Of a stretch of DNA of 64,000 nucleotides, positions 26,263 through 35,333 are shown one piece after another. Source of the stretch: an uncultured Lachnospiraceae bacterium (GTDB lineage Bacteria; Bacillota; Clostridia; Lachnospirales; Lachnospiraceae); contig CAJUGD010000001.1 in assembly GCA_910586205.1 (NCBI GenBank), positions 100,495 through 164,494 on the forward strand, given 5' to 3'. Below the pieces are notes generated by a model that was not told where the DNA came from, did no database searches, and worked only from the letters and a program-made list of their open reading frames with translations. A program made the position numbers and the translations under genes. Position 1 is the first letter of the stretch. Every line of letters begins with the position of its first letter.

Positions 26263-27450
26263 TTGAGAAAAAAGAGTGGATTTGCAGTTTGGGCAGCAGT
26301 GGTTTCTCTGACGGCGGCATTTCCGGCTTTGGCTGCTCCGACAGGGCCGGGGGCGCCTCCTGAGCCGGAAAAGTATGATGCAAGAACATTAGAAAGGCTT
26401 GAAGACAACCGGATTGAATATGATGAGCTTCCGGATCTGGTTCATGAATATAACCCCAATATGTCTGTGGCATGGGATACCTACATGAGTATGAAGGATG
26501 ATTATGCCGGTATGGTGACAGAGCTGGAGAGCCAATACTGGCATGTAAAGGCAACAACCGATGCAGCGGTTTCGGCCGCAAAGCTGCTGGGAGACCAATC
26601 CATAGCAGCTCCGGTGCTGATGCTTGACAAAACATACCGCAGTACAATCCAGTCTATGCGGGATGTGGTGAATAAATGGGATACCAACCGTCAGGCCACA
26701 GGGAGTTTAAAGAACATCGAGCGTCAGATCGTGGCAGGAGCCCAAAGCGCTATGATTGGCTATGATACAATCCGCCAGAATATCGCTACTTTAGAGACCA
26801 TGGTAAAGCTGTATGAGCAGCAGGCGGCAATGGCAAACCGTCAGGCGGCCTTGGGAATGGCCACGGAAAATAACTTAGCCAGCGCAAACAGCAGCCTTTT
26901 GGCGGCGCAGACACAGCTTGCATCCCTAAGAGAACAGCAGGAAAGCGTAAGACGTACTTTGTGTCTGCTGTTAGGATATGATCCGGATGCCAATCCGGAG
27001 ATCTGCCCGGTTCCGGAATTTGACATGGCACGGCTTGCCGGAATGAATCTGGAGGAAGACACTAAAAAGGCTATTGGCAATAACCAGACGCTGATTGCCC
27101 AGAGAACCTCCCCAAAGGGAACGACCAATGACCGGATTGCGGCCAGGAGCCGGATGATCCAGGAGGGAGATCAGAAGCTGACCATTGAGATGCAGCGTTT
27201 GTACCAGGATGTCCAGGATAAGAAGGCTGCTTATGATGCGGCATGTACTGGCTTTGAAGCGGCGCGGCTGAATCATGATGCGTCAGAAAGGCAATACCGT
27301 TTGGGGCTTTTATCCGATGTGCAGTATATTGGAACCCAGATCTCCTTTTACCAGAAAAAGGCGGAAAGGGATTCCGCCAATTTAAATCTGCTTCAGGCCA
27401 TGGAGACTTATGATTGGGCGATTCTTGGCTTTGCAGAGGTCAGCGATTAA
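26263..27450 (+). CDS. TolC-family-like secreted coiled-coil protein 2
   Basis: A 395-residue paralogue of the preceding protein with a signal peptide (GFAVWAAVVSLTAAFPALA, about residues 6-24) and the same helical double-repeat plan. Shared blocks include RLEDNRIEYDELPDLVHEYN near residue 45, LGMATENNLASANSSL near 205 and METYDWAILGF at the end. The start is a TTG at 26263 with GAAGG about ten bases upstream; no suitable ATG lies nearby. It is the last gene of the efflux operon and overlaps the 3' end of the convergent spoIIR by 11 bases. Two adjacent TolC-like genes might form a mixed oligomer. Confidence 0.75.
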   Translation: MRKKSGFAVWAAVVSLTAAFPALAAPTGPGAPPEPEKYDARTLERLEDNRIEYDELPDLVHEYNPNMSVAWDTYMSMKDDYAGMVTELESQYWHVKATTDAAVSAAKLLGDQSIAAPVLMLDKTYRSTIQSMRDVVNKWDTNRQATGSLKNIERQIVAGAQSAMIGYDTIRQNIATLETMVKLYEQQAAMANRQAALGMATENNLASANSSLLAAQTQLASLREQQESVRRTLCLLLGYDPDANPEICPVPEFDMARLAGMNLEEDTKKAIGNNQTLIAQRTSPKGTTNDRIAARSRMIQEGDQKLTIEMQRLYQDVQDKKAAYDAACTGFEAARLNHDASERQYRLGLLSDVQYIGTQISFYQKKAERDSANLNLLQAMETYDWAILGFAEVSD

Positions 27451-28129
27451 ACGATACTTTGATCATGTCGGCTGAAAGCTGAGGAAACAGGAAAAAACGG
27501 ATTTCCACATCAGGGCGATTATTCTTAAGAGCAAGATAATCGTCCTCTTTTAATGCCTGTTCAAGCCGGGAAACGCTTTCCCCGGGAACAGATGTACAGG
27601 CTTCCTCTACAAAGCAGAATTGAGGATAAAGGACACACCACCAGTTATGCCCCTCGCCTTTTCCCAGGGTAATCCGGGCAGCGTCATAATATCCGCAGGG
27701 AAATACATAGTCTCCGTAAATCCGGGTGGGAAAGTAGCAGTTGGTGAGCTGCAGGCTTGCGTGATAATCAAACCCCTGCTGTTTTAAGTAGGCATTGGCC
27801 ATGTTTTCTATTTTCTCCTGATTTTGGGACAAACAGGCCATGGTTTTTTCTTTGTCTGCATTTCCGGACAGATGTTCCTTCAAAAAGTCCAGCACAAGGC
27901 TGCGGACTTCCAGCTTAACCTGCTGGTCTGCTTTTGTGTCGCTTTCCGCTAATATATGAAAACGCAGCACAGACGGGGCCAGCCGGGCGGCCAGGGCTTC
28001 CTGCTGCTGTCTGGCCTGTCCCTGAGAGAAGATCAGGGCCAGAAGGAAACAGCCAAGGGAAAGAGCCAGGCTTGCCTGCCAGGATTTTGGGTTATGGTTT
28101 TTGGTAAATGATATATGGATTTTCTGCAT
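27440..28129 (-). CDS. spoIIR: Stage II sporulation protein R
   Basis: A 229-residue SpoIIR, the forespore-made secreted signal that triggers SpoIIGA to activate pro-sigma-E in the mother cell. An N-terminal hydrophobic segment (ASLALSLGCFLLALIFSQG) provides export. Conserved blocks are RFHILAESDTKADQQVK near residue 55 and YGDYVFPCGYYDAARITLG followed by GEGHNWWCVLYP. Length matches B. subtilis SpoIIR (224). ATG 28129 is preferred over upstream in-frame starts because of AGGAAA eight bases before it and because conserved sequence begins soon after. It marks the host as a probable endospore former. Confidence 0.92.
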   Translation of the reverse strand: MQKIHISFTKNHNPKSWQASLALSLGCFLLALIFSQGQARQQQEALAARLAPSVLRFHILAESDTKADQQVKLEVRSLVLDFLKEHLSGNADKEKTMACLSQNQEKIENMANAYLKQQGFDYHASLQLTNCYFPTRIYGDYVFPCGYYDAARITLGKGEGHNWWCVLYPQFCFVEEACTSVPGESVSRLEQALKEDDYLALKNNRPDVEIRFFLFPQLSADMIKVSFNR

Positions 28130-28173
28130 TTTTATGGTTTCCTTTAAAAAATATTTTTGTTTTTCGATTCCAC

Positions 28174-28201
28174 TTTCAATTATTGACAGATATGATATAA
28201 T
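28174..28201 (+). promoter_or_regulatory. Promoter of ddl
   Basis: TTTCAA (28174-28179), a 16-base spacer and TATAAT (28196-28201) preceded by TG-A (extended -10). The start point should be near 28208. The leader ends with a CGGAGGAAG site before ATG 28278. Confidence 0.55.
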
Positions 28202-28277
28202 TAATCGTATGATGTCAGAGTCAAAAGAAATTGTCATCATCGTATGGATTTAAGTAAAAAATCGGAGGAAGTATTTC

Positions 28278-29345
28278 ATGGCAAAAAAGAGAATTGCAGT
28301 GTTGTTCGGCGGACAGTCTTCAGAGCACATTGTTTCCTGTATGTCTGCTGCCAACGTTATCGAACAGATAGATACCCTGCGTTATGAGCTGCTGCTGATC
28401 GGGATTACAGAGGACGGCCATTGGCTTAAGGCAGACTCTGTAGAGGATATCCGCTCAGGGGCGTGGAAAGACAGCGCTACAGAAGCAGTGATTTCCCCGG
28501 ATGCAACGAAGAAAAGCGTGATCTTAACAGAAGAAGGCAACAGCTACCAGCTTGAGATTGATGTGGCTTTTCCGATTCTTCACGGGCCTTACGGGGAGGA
28601 CGGCACGATTCAGGGGTTATTTGAGCTGGCCCAGATCCCCTATGTGGGATGTAATGTCTTGTCTTCTGCCATTTGTATGGATAAGCTGTACACAAAAATC
28701 ATTGTGGATTCTTTAGGGATTTGTCAGGCAGATTATGTGCCGGTAATGGTATGGCGTATGAGAAAGGACATGGACGCTGTAGTAAGGCAGGTGGAGGAGC
28801 GTTTATCCTATCCGGTCTTTATAAAGCCTGCCAACGCAGGCTCCTCGAGAGGCGTGACAAAGGCAGAGAATCGTCAGCAGCTTGTTGAGGGGCTTAAGGA
28901 GGCGGCCAGGTTTGACGGGAAGATTCTGGTAGAGGAGGCGGTTGCAGGCCATGAGATTGAGTGTGCAGTGTTAGGCGGCGGGGAAAAGCCGGTCATGTCT
29001 TCCGGTGTGGGGGAGATTCTGGCAGGAGCAGAGTTTTACGATTTTGACGCCAAGTACTTTAATGAGGAATCCCGGACCGTGATTGGACCAGACCTGCCCG
29101 GGGATTCTGTCATGGAAGTGAAAAAGGCGGCGGAACGGATTTTTAATGCAGTGGACGGCTATGGCCTTGCCCGGGTGGATTTCTTTGTGAAGGAAGATGG
29201 TCAGGTGGTGTTTAATGAAATCAACACCATGCCAGGTTTTACGGCGATCAGCATGTATCCGCTGCTTTGGGAGGCCATGGGACTTTCGAAGCGTCTGCTG
29301 ATTGATAAGCTGATTCTGCTTGCCCTTGAGAGAAAGCCGCGGTAA
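28278..29345 (+). CDS. ddl: D-alanine--D-alanine ligase
   Basis: A 355-residue ATP-grasp ligase that makes the D-Ala-D-Ala dipeptide for peptidoglycan in the cytoplasm. Recognisable parts are the N-terminal FGGQSSEH, the ATP-binding KPANAGSSRGV near residue 184 and the metal-binding FNEINTMPGFT near 311. The omega loop reads YDFDAKYF, keeping the Tyr (AKY) that in this family favours D-Ala over D-lactate, so a vancomycin-resistance-type depsipeptide ligase is unlikely. It is followed 26 bases later by glutamate racemase, a cell-wall precursor operon. Confidence 0.92.
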   Translation: MAKKRIAVLFGGQSSEHIVSCMSAANVIEQIDTLRYELLLIGITEDGHWLKADSVEDIRSGAWKDSATEAVISPDATKKSVILTEEGNSYQLEIDVAFPILHGPYGEDGTIQGLFELAQIPYVGCNVLSSAICMDKLYTKIIVDSLGICQADYVPVMVWRMRKDMDAVVRQVEERLSYPVFIKPANAGSSRGVTKAENRQQLVEGLKEAARFDGKILVEEAVAGHEIECAVLGGGEKPVMSSGVGEILAGAEFYDFDAKYFNEESRTVIGPDLPGDSVMEVKKAAERIFNAVDGYGLARVDFFVKEDGQVVFNEINTMPGFTAISMYPLLWEAMGLSKRLLIDKLILLALERKPR

Positions 29346-29371
29346 GGGCAGCAGAGGAGAGGACAAAAGCG

Positions 29372-30190
29372 ATGGACAGAAATGCACCGGTAGGGGTTTT
29401 TGATTCCGGCGTGGGCGGTCTGACTGTGGCCAGGGAAATTATACGCCAGATTCCGGAGGAACGGATCGTGTATTTTGGAGATACGGCCAGACTGCCTTAT
29501 GGAAGTAAGTCAAAGGACACGATTATCCGGTATTCCCGTCAGATCATCCGTTTTCTCAAGACCATGGATGTAAAGGCCATTGTGATAGCCTGCAATACGG
29601 CCAGCGCCTATGCTTTGGAGAGTGTTCGGGCAGAAGCGGATATTCCGGTGATCGGGGTTATCAATGCAGGAGCCCGCACTGCCGTCCATGCCACACAGAA
29701 CGGAAGAATCGGAGTTATCGGAACAGAGGGAACCATTGGCAGCGGTATATATACAGAGGTGATGCGAAAGCTGAAGCCGGATATTGAGGTGTTTGGAAAG
29801 TCATGCCCTTTGTTTGTGCCTTTGGTGGAGGAGGGGCTTTTGCATGATTCGGTTACAGATGAGATCGCTTCTCGTTATTTAAGTGTGCTGAAGGGGCGGT
29901 ATATTGATACGCTTGTGCTGGGATGCACCCATTATCCTTTGCTGCGTTCCACAATCCGCCGGCTGATGGGGGAAGGAGTGACTCTGGTGAATCCGGCCTA
30001 TGAAACAGCTCTGGAGCTGCGGGAGCTTTTGAAAAGCCGGAATATGGGCAGGGATGAAACGGCGCCCCTGTCAGGGGAAAAGTATCAGTTTTTTGTCAGT
30101 GATCTGGCAGAAAAGTTTACGGATTTTGCTGCAGCGATTTTGCCGGGTGAGGTAAAGGAAACCAGGCAGATTTCAGTAGAAGAATATTGA
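29372..30190 (+). CDS. murI: Glutamate racemase
   Basis: A 272-residue cofactor-independent racemase that supplies D-glutamate for peptidoglycan. The two catalytic cysteines are present: C74 in ACNTAS and C185 in LGCTHYP. The N-terminal FDSGVGGLTV is the family signature, with the FGDTARLPYG block near residue 35. Length is normal. A GAGGAGAGG site precedes ATG 29372. It is cotranscribed with ddl upstream and the DUF1934 gene downstream. Confidence 0.95.
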   Translation: MDRNAPVGVFDSGVGGLTVAREIIRQIPEERIVYFGDTARLPYGSKSKDTIIRYSRQIIRFLKTMDVKAIVIACNTASAYALESVRAEADIPVIGVINAGARTAVHATQNGRIGVIGTEGTIGSGIYTEVMRKLKPDIEVFGKSCPLFVPLVEEGLLHDSVTDEIASRYLSVLKGRYIDTLVLGCTHYPLLRSTIRRLMGEGVTLVNPAYETALELRELLKSRNMGRDETAPLSGEKYQFFVSDLAEKFTDFAAAILPGEVKETRQISVEEY

Positions 30191-30227
30191 TTAGGACGCC
30201 TTTCGATACGCATAGAGGGAGAGACAT

Positions 30228-30668
30228 ATGACAAGAGATGTTCTGGTACGAATCAGCGGACTGCAGGCAGTGGACGGCGATACCAATGATGTAGAAATCA
30301 TTACCACTGGGGACTATTTTTTGAAAAATGGAAAGCACTATGTGATATATGAAGAAATGATGGAAGGATTTGGGGGGAATGTGCAGAACACGGTAAAAAT
30401 CACCCCGGACATGATGGATATCCGAAAAAAGGGAGCCATCGGAGCCCATATGACGTTTGAACTGAACAAGAAAAGCGAAACCCGTTATGCCACTCCTTTG
30501 GGGGATTTTGTGGTGGAAATCAGCACCAATCGGATACAGCTTGAAGAACAGGAAGACAGCCTGAAGGTGTCTGTGGACTACTCTCTGGGAATCAATTACC
30601 AGCATGTGTCAGACAACAGCATTATCATGGATATCTGTTCCCGGGAAAAGGCAGAGCTGCGGCTGTAG
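30228..30668 (+). CDS. DUF1934 (YwiB-like) protein
   Basis: A 146-residue protein resembling the DUF1934/YwiB family, small lipocalin-like barrels of unknown role common in Firmicutes. The family pattern is visible as GGDYFLKNGKHYVIYEE-like text near residue 25, followed by NTVKITPDMMDIRKKGA and the strand LEEQEDSLKVSVDYSLGIN near the end. A GAGGGAGAG site precedes ATG 30228. It closes the ddl-murI operon ahead of a strong terminator. No enzyme function is proposed. Confidence 0.8.
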   Translation: MTRDVLVRISGLQAVDGDTNDVEIITTGDYFLKNGKHYVIYEEMMEGFGGNVQNTVKITPDMMDIRKKGAIGAHMTFELNKKSETRYATPLGDFVVEISTNRIQLEEQEDSLKVSVDYSLGINYQHVSDNSIIMDICSREKAELRL

Positions 30669-30673
30669 GACAA

Positions 30674-30710
30674 AAAACGGATTCTTCCTTTTTGGAAGAA
30701 TCCGTTTGCT
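30674..30710. terminator. Bidirectional rho-independent terminator
   Basis: Arms AAACGGATTCTTCC (30675-30688) and GGAAGAATCCGTTT (30694-30706) with a short T-rich loop lie between the DUF1934 gene and the convergent membrane-protein gene. A-rich sequence precedes and T-rich sequence follows, so both strands can use it. Confidence 0.85.
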
Positions 30711-30715
30711 TAAGC

Positions 30716-31213
30716 TTATTTTCCCTTTTTCTTCTTGTCTTTGGGGGATTCGCTCTTTTTCTCATCCTTGTCCTTTTTAAACCGGGCAAAAAAGCCCTTC
30801 TTTTTAGGAAGTGGTGTGACAGAACCGCCTCGAATACTCTTGATATCGGTTATGTAGATGCCGCTGACCACAACCTTTGCCTCTGTCTTTACAGGGAGCA
30901 GTGCAAATACGCGCTCATCTGCCATCAGGGTCATGACCTTGGGGCCAACCTTTGCCTTGACGACAGGGACCTTGGCCCAGCGCATATACTTAGGTGTTTG
31001 TTCGTAAACCATCTTTGGAAGTCCCGCATCTTTGATCTTCATCTTTTTCTTGTCAATGACAAGCATGGATACGGTCTGCTTGGCGGCCTCTAAGAGAGCC
31101 TGCTGTTCCACCTGTCTTTTTTCCAGCTTCCTTCCCAGAAAGTACAGGACCACCAGAGCTACTGCCGCGATGACTAAAACTACCAGCAAGATCCTGAAAA
31201 TTAACTCTACCAT
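30716..31213 (-). CDS. Small single-helix membrane protein of unknown function
   Basis: A 165-residue protein with one N-terminal hydrophobic helix (IFRILLVVLVIAAVALVVLYF, about residues 4-24), a short charged helix, a folded middle (residues 50-125) and a very Lys-rich tail ending in KDKKKKGK. No family is recognised. ATG 31213 has GGAGGT seven bases upstream; the in-frame TTG at 31228 overlaps that site and is rejected. It has a near-consensus promoter back-to-back with the rpoB promoter. The basic tail suggests contact with membrane lipid or RNA, but this is a guess. Confidence 0.75.
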   Translation of the reverse strand: MVELIFRILLVVLVIAAVALVVLYFLGRKLEKRQVEQQALLEAAKQTVSMLVIDKKKMKIKDAGLPKMVYEQTPKYMRWAKVPVVKAKVGPKVMTLMADERVFALLPVKTEAKVVVSGIYITDIKSIRGGSVTPLPKKKGFFARFKKDKDEKKSESPKDKKKKGK

Positions 31214-31264
31214 GGGGAATACCTCCAATATGCTCTTGAGTATCAGGTAAAAACCTGCCCTAAC

Positions 31265-31293
31265 AGTATACCATTTTTTTAAGGATTTTGCAA
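31265..31293 (-). promoter_or_regulatory. Promoter of the small membrane protein gene
   Basis: On the minus strand TTGCAA (31293-31288) and TATACT (31270-31265) are 17 bases apart, with TGG before the -10 (extended). It is placed back-to-back with the rpoB promoter, only about 11 bases between the two -35 hexamers. Confidence 0.7.
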
Positions 31294-31304
31294 GAAGAAA
31301 AAAC

Positions 31305-31333
31305 TTGACACCTTGACAATGCTATGCTATTAT
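31305..31333 (+). promoter_or_regulatory. Promoter of rpoB-rpoC
   Basis: TTGACA (31305-31310), a 17-base spacer and TATTAT (31328-31333) with TGC just before the -10. A second TTGACA at 31313 is badly spaced. The predicted leader to ATG 31416 is about 75 bases. Confidence 0.75.
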
Positions 31334-31415
31334 GGAATGTGCTCTATTGTGGCATGATGGGCTTTTTGCGCCCTTAGGCCGCAAAATCGAAAATATAACA
31401 GGGGTGAAAACGTCA

Positions 31416-34400
31416 ATGGAGAAAAGCAGAATGCGCCCGGTATCGACCGGGAAAAGCGCCAGAATGAGCTTCTCAAGACAGAAGGAAGTTCTTGAGATGC
31501 CAAACCTGATTGAGATCCAGAAAGTCTCCTATCAGTGGTTCCTCGATGAGGGGTTGAAAGAAGTATTCGAAGATATTTCCCCAATCTCCGATTTTGCCGG
31601 GCATTTAAGCCTGGAGTTCGTGGATTTTACCTTGTGCAGAGATAAGGTGAAGTACTCCATTGAGGAATGCAAAGAACGCGACGCCACTTACGCGGCTCCC
31701 TTAGAGGTTCGGGTAAGGCTTTACAATAAGGATAAAGAGGAGATCAATGAGCATGTGATCTTTATGGGAGATCTTCCCCTTATGACCGATACCGGCTCCT
31801 TTGTGATCAACGGAGCGGAGCGGGTGATTGTCAGCCAGTTGGTGCGTTCCCCTGGTATTTATTATGGCATTGGCCATGACAAGGTGGGGAAGGAGCTTTA
31901 TAGCTGTACCGTGATTCCCAACCGGGGAGCATGGCTGGAATATGAGACAGATTCCAATGATATATTCTACGTGCGTGTGGACCGTACCCGGAAGGTTCCG
32001 GTGACGGTGCTGATCCGTGCCTTGGGTTATGGCACCAACGCAGAAATTATAGAACTGTTCGGCGAAGAACCAAAGCTTTTAGCAAGTTTTGGAAAGGATA
32101 CTTCAGACAATTATCAGGACGGTTTGTTAGAGCTGTACAAGAAGATCCGCCCTGGTGAGCCTCTTTCCGTGGACAGTGCGGAGAGCCTGCTCAACAGTAT
32201 GTTTTTTGATCCCAGACGATATGATCTGGCAAAGGTCGGAAGATACAAGTTTAATAAAAAGCTTCATTTTAAAAACCGCTTGAAGGGACAGACTTTGGCG
32301 GAAGATGTGGTGGACATGGAGACCGGCGAGGTTCTGGCCCAGGCCGGCACTGTGCTGGATAAGGATCTGGCAGAGTCCATTCAGAATGCGGGTGTTCCGT
32401 TCGTGTATATTCAGGGACCGGAGCGTAATCATAAGATTTTGTCCAACATGATGGTGGATTTGGCCGGTTATGTGGATTTTGACCCGGAGGAAGCGGGAAT
32501 TACGGAATTAGTATATTACCCGGCTCTCAAAACTATTCTGGAAGAAGCTGGTCAGGATCCGGCTGCGCTGAAGAAACTGGTGCACCAAAATGCCAATGAG
32601 CTGGTTCCCAAACACATTACAAAAGAAGACATTGTTGCTTCTATTAATTATAATATGCATCTGGAAGGCATGATCGGCACAGCAGATGATATTGACCATT
32701 TGGGAAACCGGCGTATCCGTGCTGTGGGAGAACTTTTGCAGAACCAGTACCGGATCGGACTGTCCCGGATGGAGCGGGTGGTCCGGGAGCGTATGACCAC
32801 ACAGGATATGGATGGCATTACCCCTCAGTCTTTGATTAATATTAAGCCTGTTACAGCAGCCGTGAAGGAGTTTTTCGGAAGCTCCCAGCTTTCCCAGTTC
32901 ATGGATCAGAACAATCCTTTGGCAGAGCTGACCCACAAAAGGCGTCTTTCTGCCTTGGGACCCGGCGGACTGTCCAGAGAGCGGGCCGGATTTGAGGTGC
33001 GTGACGTTCACTATACCCATTACGGAAGAATGTGTCCCATCGAGACTCCTGAGGGTCCGAACATCGGACTGATCAATTCCCTGGCTACTTATGCCCGGGT
33101 GAATCAATATGGCTTTATTGAGGCTCCTTATCGGGTGGTGGATAAGACAGATCGGATGAATCCAATCGTTACGGATGAGGTGGTTTATCTGACTGCTGAC
33201 GAGGAGGACAACTTTATTGTGGCTCAGGCTAACGAGCCTTTGGATGAGGAAGGCCATTTTATACGGAACAATGTTTCCGGACGTTTCAGGGAGGAGACGT
33301 CGGCTTTCCAGAAGAATACCATTGACTTGATGGATGTATCCCCCAAGATGGTATTTTCCGTGGCTACTTCCATGATCCCGTTTTTGGAGAATGATGATGC
33401 TAACCGGGCGCTTATGGGTTCTAACATGCAGCGTCAGGCAGTGCCGCTTCTGACTACGGAGACACCGGTGGTAGGCACGGGTATTGAGGCTAAGGCGGCT
33501 GTAGACTCAGGTGTCTGTGTGCTGGCCCGCCATGCAGGTGTGGTAGAGCGCTCTGCCAGCAATGAGATCATTATCCGCAGGGATGACAATGGGAACCGGG
33601 AGGTTTACCATCTGACAAAGTTTAAGAGAAGCAACCAGTCCAACTGTTACAACCAGAAGCCGATTGTGTATAAAGGGGATCATGTGCAGGCAGGAGATGT
33701 GATTGCCGACGGACCAAGTACCCAAAACGGCGAGATTGCTTTGGGCAAGAATCCTCTGATTGGGTTTATGACCTGGGAAGGATACAACTATGAGGACGCG
33801 GTTCTGCTTTCCGAGCGTCTGGTGCAGGAGGATGTATATACCTCGGTTCATATTGAGGAGTATGAGGCTGAAGCCCGGGATACGAAGCTGGGACCGGAAG
33901 AAATTACCAGGGATGTGCCCGGCGTGGGCGACGATGCCTTAAAGGATCTGGATGAGAGAGGGATTATCCGAATCGGTGCAGAGGTTCGTGCCGGTGATAT
34001 TTTGGTAGGTAAGGTAACTCCTAAGGGAGAGACGGAGCTGACGGCAGAAGAGCGTCTTCTGCGGGCAATCTTCGGTGAGAAAGCCAGAGAAGTAAGAGAT
34101 ACGTCGTTAAAGGTGCCTCATGGAGCGTATGGGATTATTGTTGACGCCAAGGTATTTACCAGGGAGAACGGGGATGAGCTGTCTCCGGGCGTTAATGAGA
34201 CGGTTCGGATCTATATTGCCCAGAAGCGTAAGATCTCTGTGGGAGATAAGATGGCAGGAAGACACGGCAACAAGGGTGTGGTTTCCCGTGTGCTGCCGGT
34301 GGAGGATATGCCGTTTCTGCCTAATGGGCGTCCTCTGGATATTGTGCTGAATCCTTTGGGTGTGCCGTCCCGTATGAATATCGGACAGGTGCTTGAGATC

Positions 34401-35279
34401 CATCTGAGCCTTGCAGCCAGGGCGCTGGGCTTTAATATAGCCACCCCGGTATTTGACGGGGCGGACGAGTTGGATATTATGGACACCTTAAGCATTGCCA
34501 ATGATTATGTGAACTGCACGTGGGAGGAATTCTGCGAGAAATATAAAGATACAATAAAGCCTGGGGTCATGGAGTATCTGGGATCTCATCTGGAGCACAG
34601 AGAACTGTGGAAGGGTGTGCAGATCAACCGTGACGGAAAGGTGCGTCTGCGTGACGGACGGACGGGAGAGTATTTTGACAGTCCGGTTACGATTGGACAC
34701 ATGCATTATCTGAAGCTTCACCATCTTGTAGATGATAAGATCCATGCCCGTTCCACGGGTCCTTATTCCTTGGTGACGCAGCAGCCTTTGGGCGGAAAGG
34801 CTCAGTTCGGCGGACAGCGTTTCGGTGAGATGGAGGTGTGGGCCTTAGAGGCTTATGGCGCTTCCTATACCCTGCAGGAAATTCTTACAGTGAAGTCGGA
34901 TGATGTGGTAGGCCGTGTAAAGACCTATGAGGCCATCATTAAGGGTGAGAATATTCCGGAATCGGGGATTCCGGAGTCCTTTAAGGTATTGTTAAAGGAG
35001 CTTCAGTCCCTCTGCCTGGATGTGCGGGTGCTGCGTGACGACAACACAGAGGTGGAGATCGGCGAAAATATTGACTACAGCGATACGGATCTGCGTTCCA
35101 TTATAGAAGGGGACCGCGGTTATAACCAGGATGAGTCTTTTGGGGATTATGGCTATCAGCAGCAGGAATTTGCGGGAGGCGAGCTGGTGGATGTAGAGGC
35201 CCCGGAGGATGAGGAAGACAGTGATTTTGATGATTATGACGAGGATGCTGATTTTGACGATCCTTCGGATTTAGAGTAG
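31416..35279 (+). CDS. rpoB: DNA-directed RNA polymerase beta subunit
   Basis: A 1287-residue RpoB. The rifampicin region is intact and of sensitive type ([20 protein letters not shown] followed by [19 protein letters not shown], with His and Ser at the classic resistance positions unchanged). [37 protein letters not shown] and other core blocks are present. The last 60 residues are an acidic tail rich in Asp/Glu ([16 protein letters not shown]). ATG 31416 is chosen because AGGGGTG precedes it and homology begins soon after; the reading frame is open for another 84 bases upstream, overlapping the promoter. rpoC follows 54 bases later. Confidence 0.97.
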   Translation: MEKSRMRPVSTGKSARMSFSRQKEVLEMPNLIEIQKVSYQWFLDEGLKEVFEDISPISDFAGHLSLEFVDFTLCRDKVKYSIEECKERDATYAAPLEVRVRLYNKDKEEINEHVIFMGDLPLMTDTGSFVINGAERVIVSQLVRSPGIYYGIGHDKVGKELYSCTVIPNRGAWLEYETDSNDIFYVRVDRTRKVPVTVLIRALGYGTNAEIIELFGEEPKLLASFGKDTSDNYQDGLLELYKKIRPGEPLSVDSAESLLNSMFFDPRRYDLAKVGRYKFNKKLHFKNRLKGQTLAEDVVDMETGEVLAQAGTVLDKDLAESIQNAGVPFVYIQGPERNHKILSNMMVDLAGYVDFDPEEAGITELVYYPALKTILEEAGQDPAALKKLVHQNANELVPKHITKEDIVASINYNMHLEGMIGTADDIDHLGNRRIRAVGELLQNQYRIGLSRMERVVRERMTTQDMDGITPQSLINIKPVTAAVKEFFGSSQLSQFMDQNNPLAELTHKRRLSALGPGGLSRERAGFEVRDVHYTHYGRMCPIETPEGPNIGLINSLATYARVNQYGFIEAPYRVVDKTDRMNPIVTDEVVYLTADEEDNFIVAQANEPLDEEGHFIRNNVSGRFREETSAFQKNTIDLMDVSPKMVFSVATSMIPFLENDDANRALMGSNMQRQAVPLLTTETPVVGTGIEAKAAVDSGVCVLARHAGVVERSASNEIIIRRDDNGNREVYHLTKFKRSNQSNCYNQKPIVYKGDHVQAGDVIADGPSTQNGEIALGKNPLIGFMTWEGYNYEDAVLLSERLVQEDVYTSVHIEEYEAEARDTKLGPEEITRDVPGVGDDALKDLDERGIIRIGAEVRAGDILVGKVTPKGETELTAEERLLRAIFGEKAREVRDTSLKVPHGAYGIIVDAKVFTRENGDELSPGVNETVRIYIAQKRKISVGDKMAGRHGNKGVVSRVLPVEDMPFLPNGRPLDIVLNPLGVPSRMNIGQVLEIHLSLAARALGFNIATPVFDGADELDIMDTLSIANDYVNCTWEEFCEKYKDTIKPGVMEYLGSHLEHRELWKGVQINRDGKVRLRDGRTGEYFDSPVTIGHMHYLKLHHLVDDKIHARSTGPYSLVTQQPLGGKAQFGGQRFGEMEVWALEAYGASYTLQEILTVKSDDVVGRVKTYEAIIKGENIPESGIPESFKVLLKELQSLCLDVRVLRDDNTEVEIGENIDYSDTDLRSIIEGDRGYNQDESFGDYGYQQQEFAGGELVDVEAPEDEEDSDFDDYDEDADFDDPSDLE

Positions 35280-35333
35280 AAGGAGCGGCGCGGCAGCACG
35301 GAAGTGATTGAATGATAGAAGGGAGTATCGCTC

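Noticed and set aside
28278..29345. Ddl as a vancomycin-resistance D-Ala-D-Lac ligase
   Set aside because: The omega loop keeps Tyr (AKY), there is no vanH/vanX-type partner, and the gene sits in a normal cell-wall precursor operon.
31332..31415. Upstream extension of rpoB by 28 codons
   Set aside because: It would begin on the -10 hexamer of the rpoB promoter; ATG 31416 has a ribosome site and agrees with RpoB N-termini.
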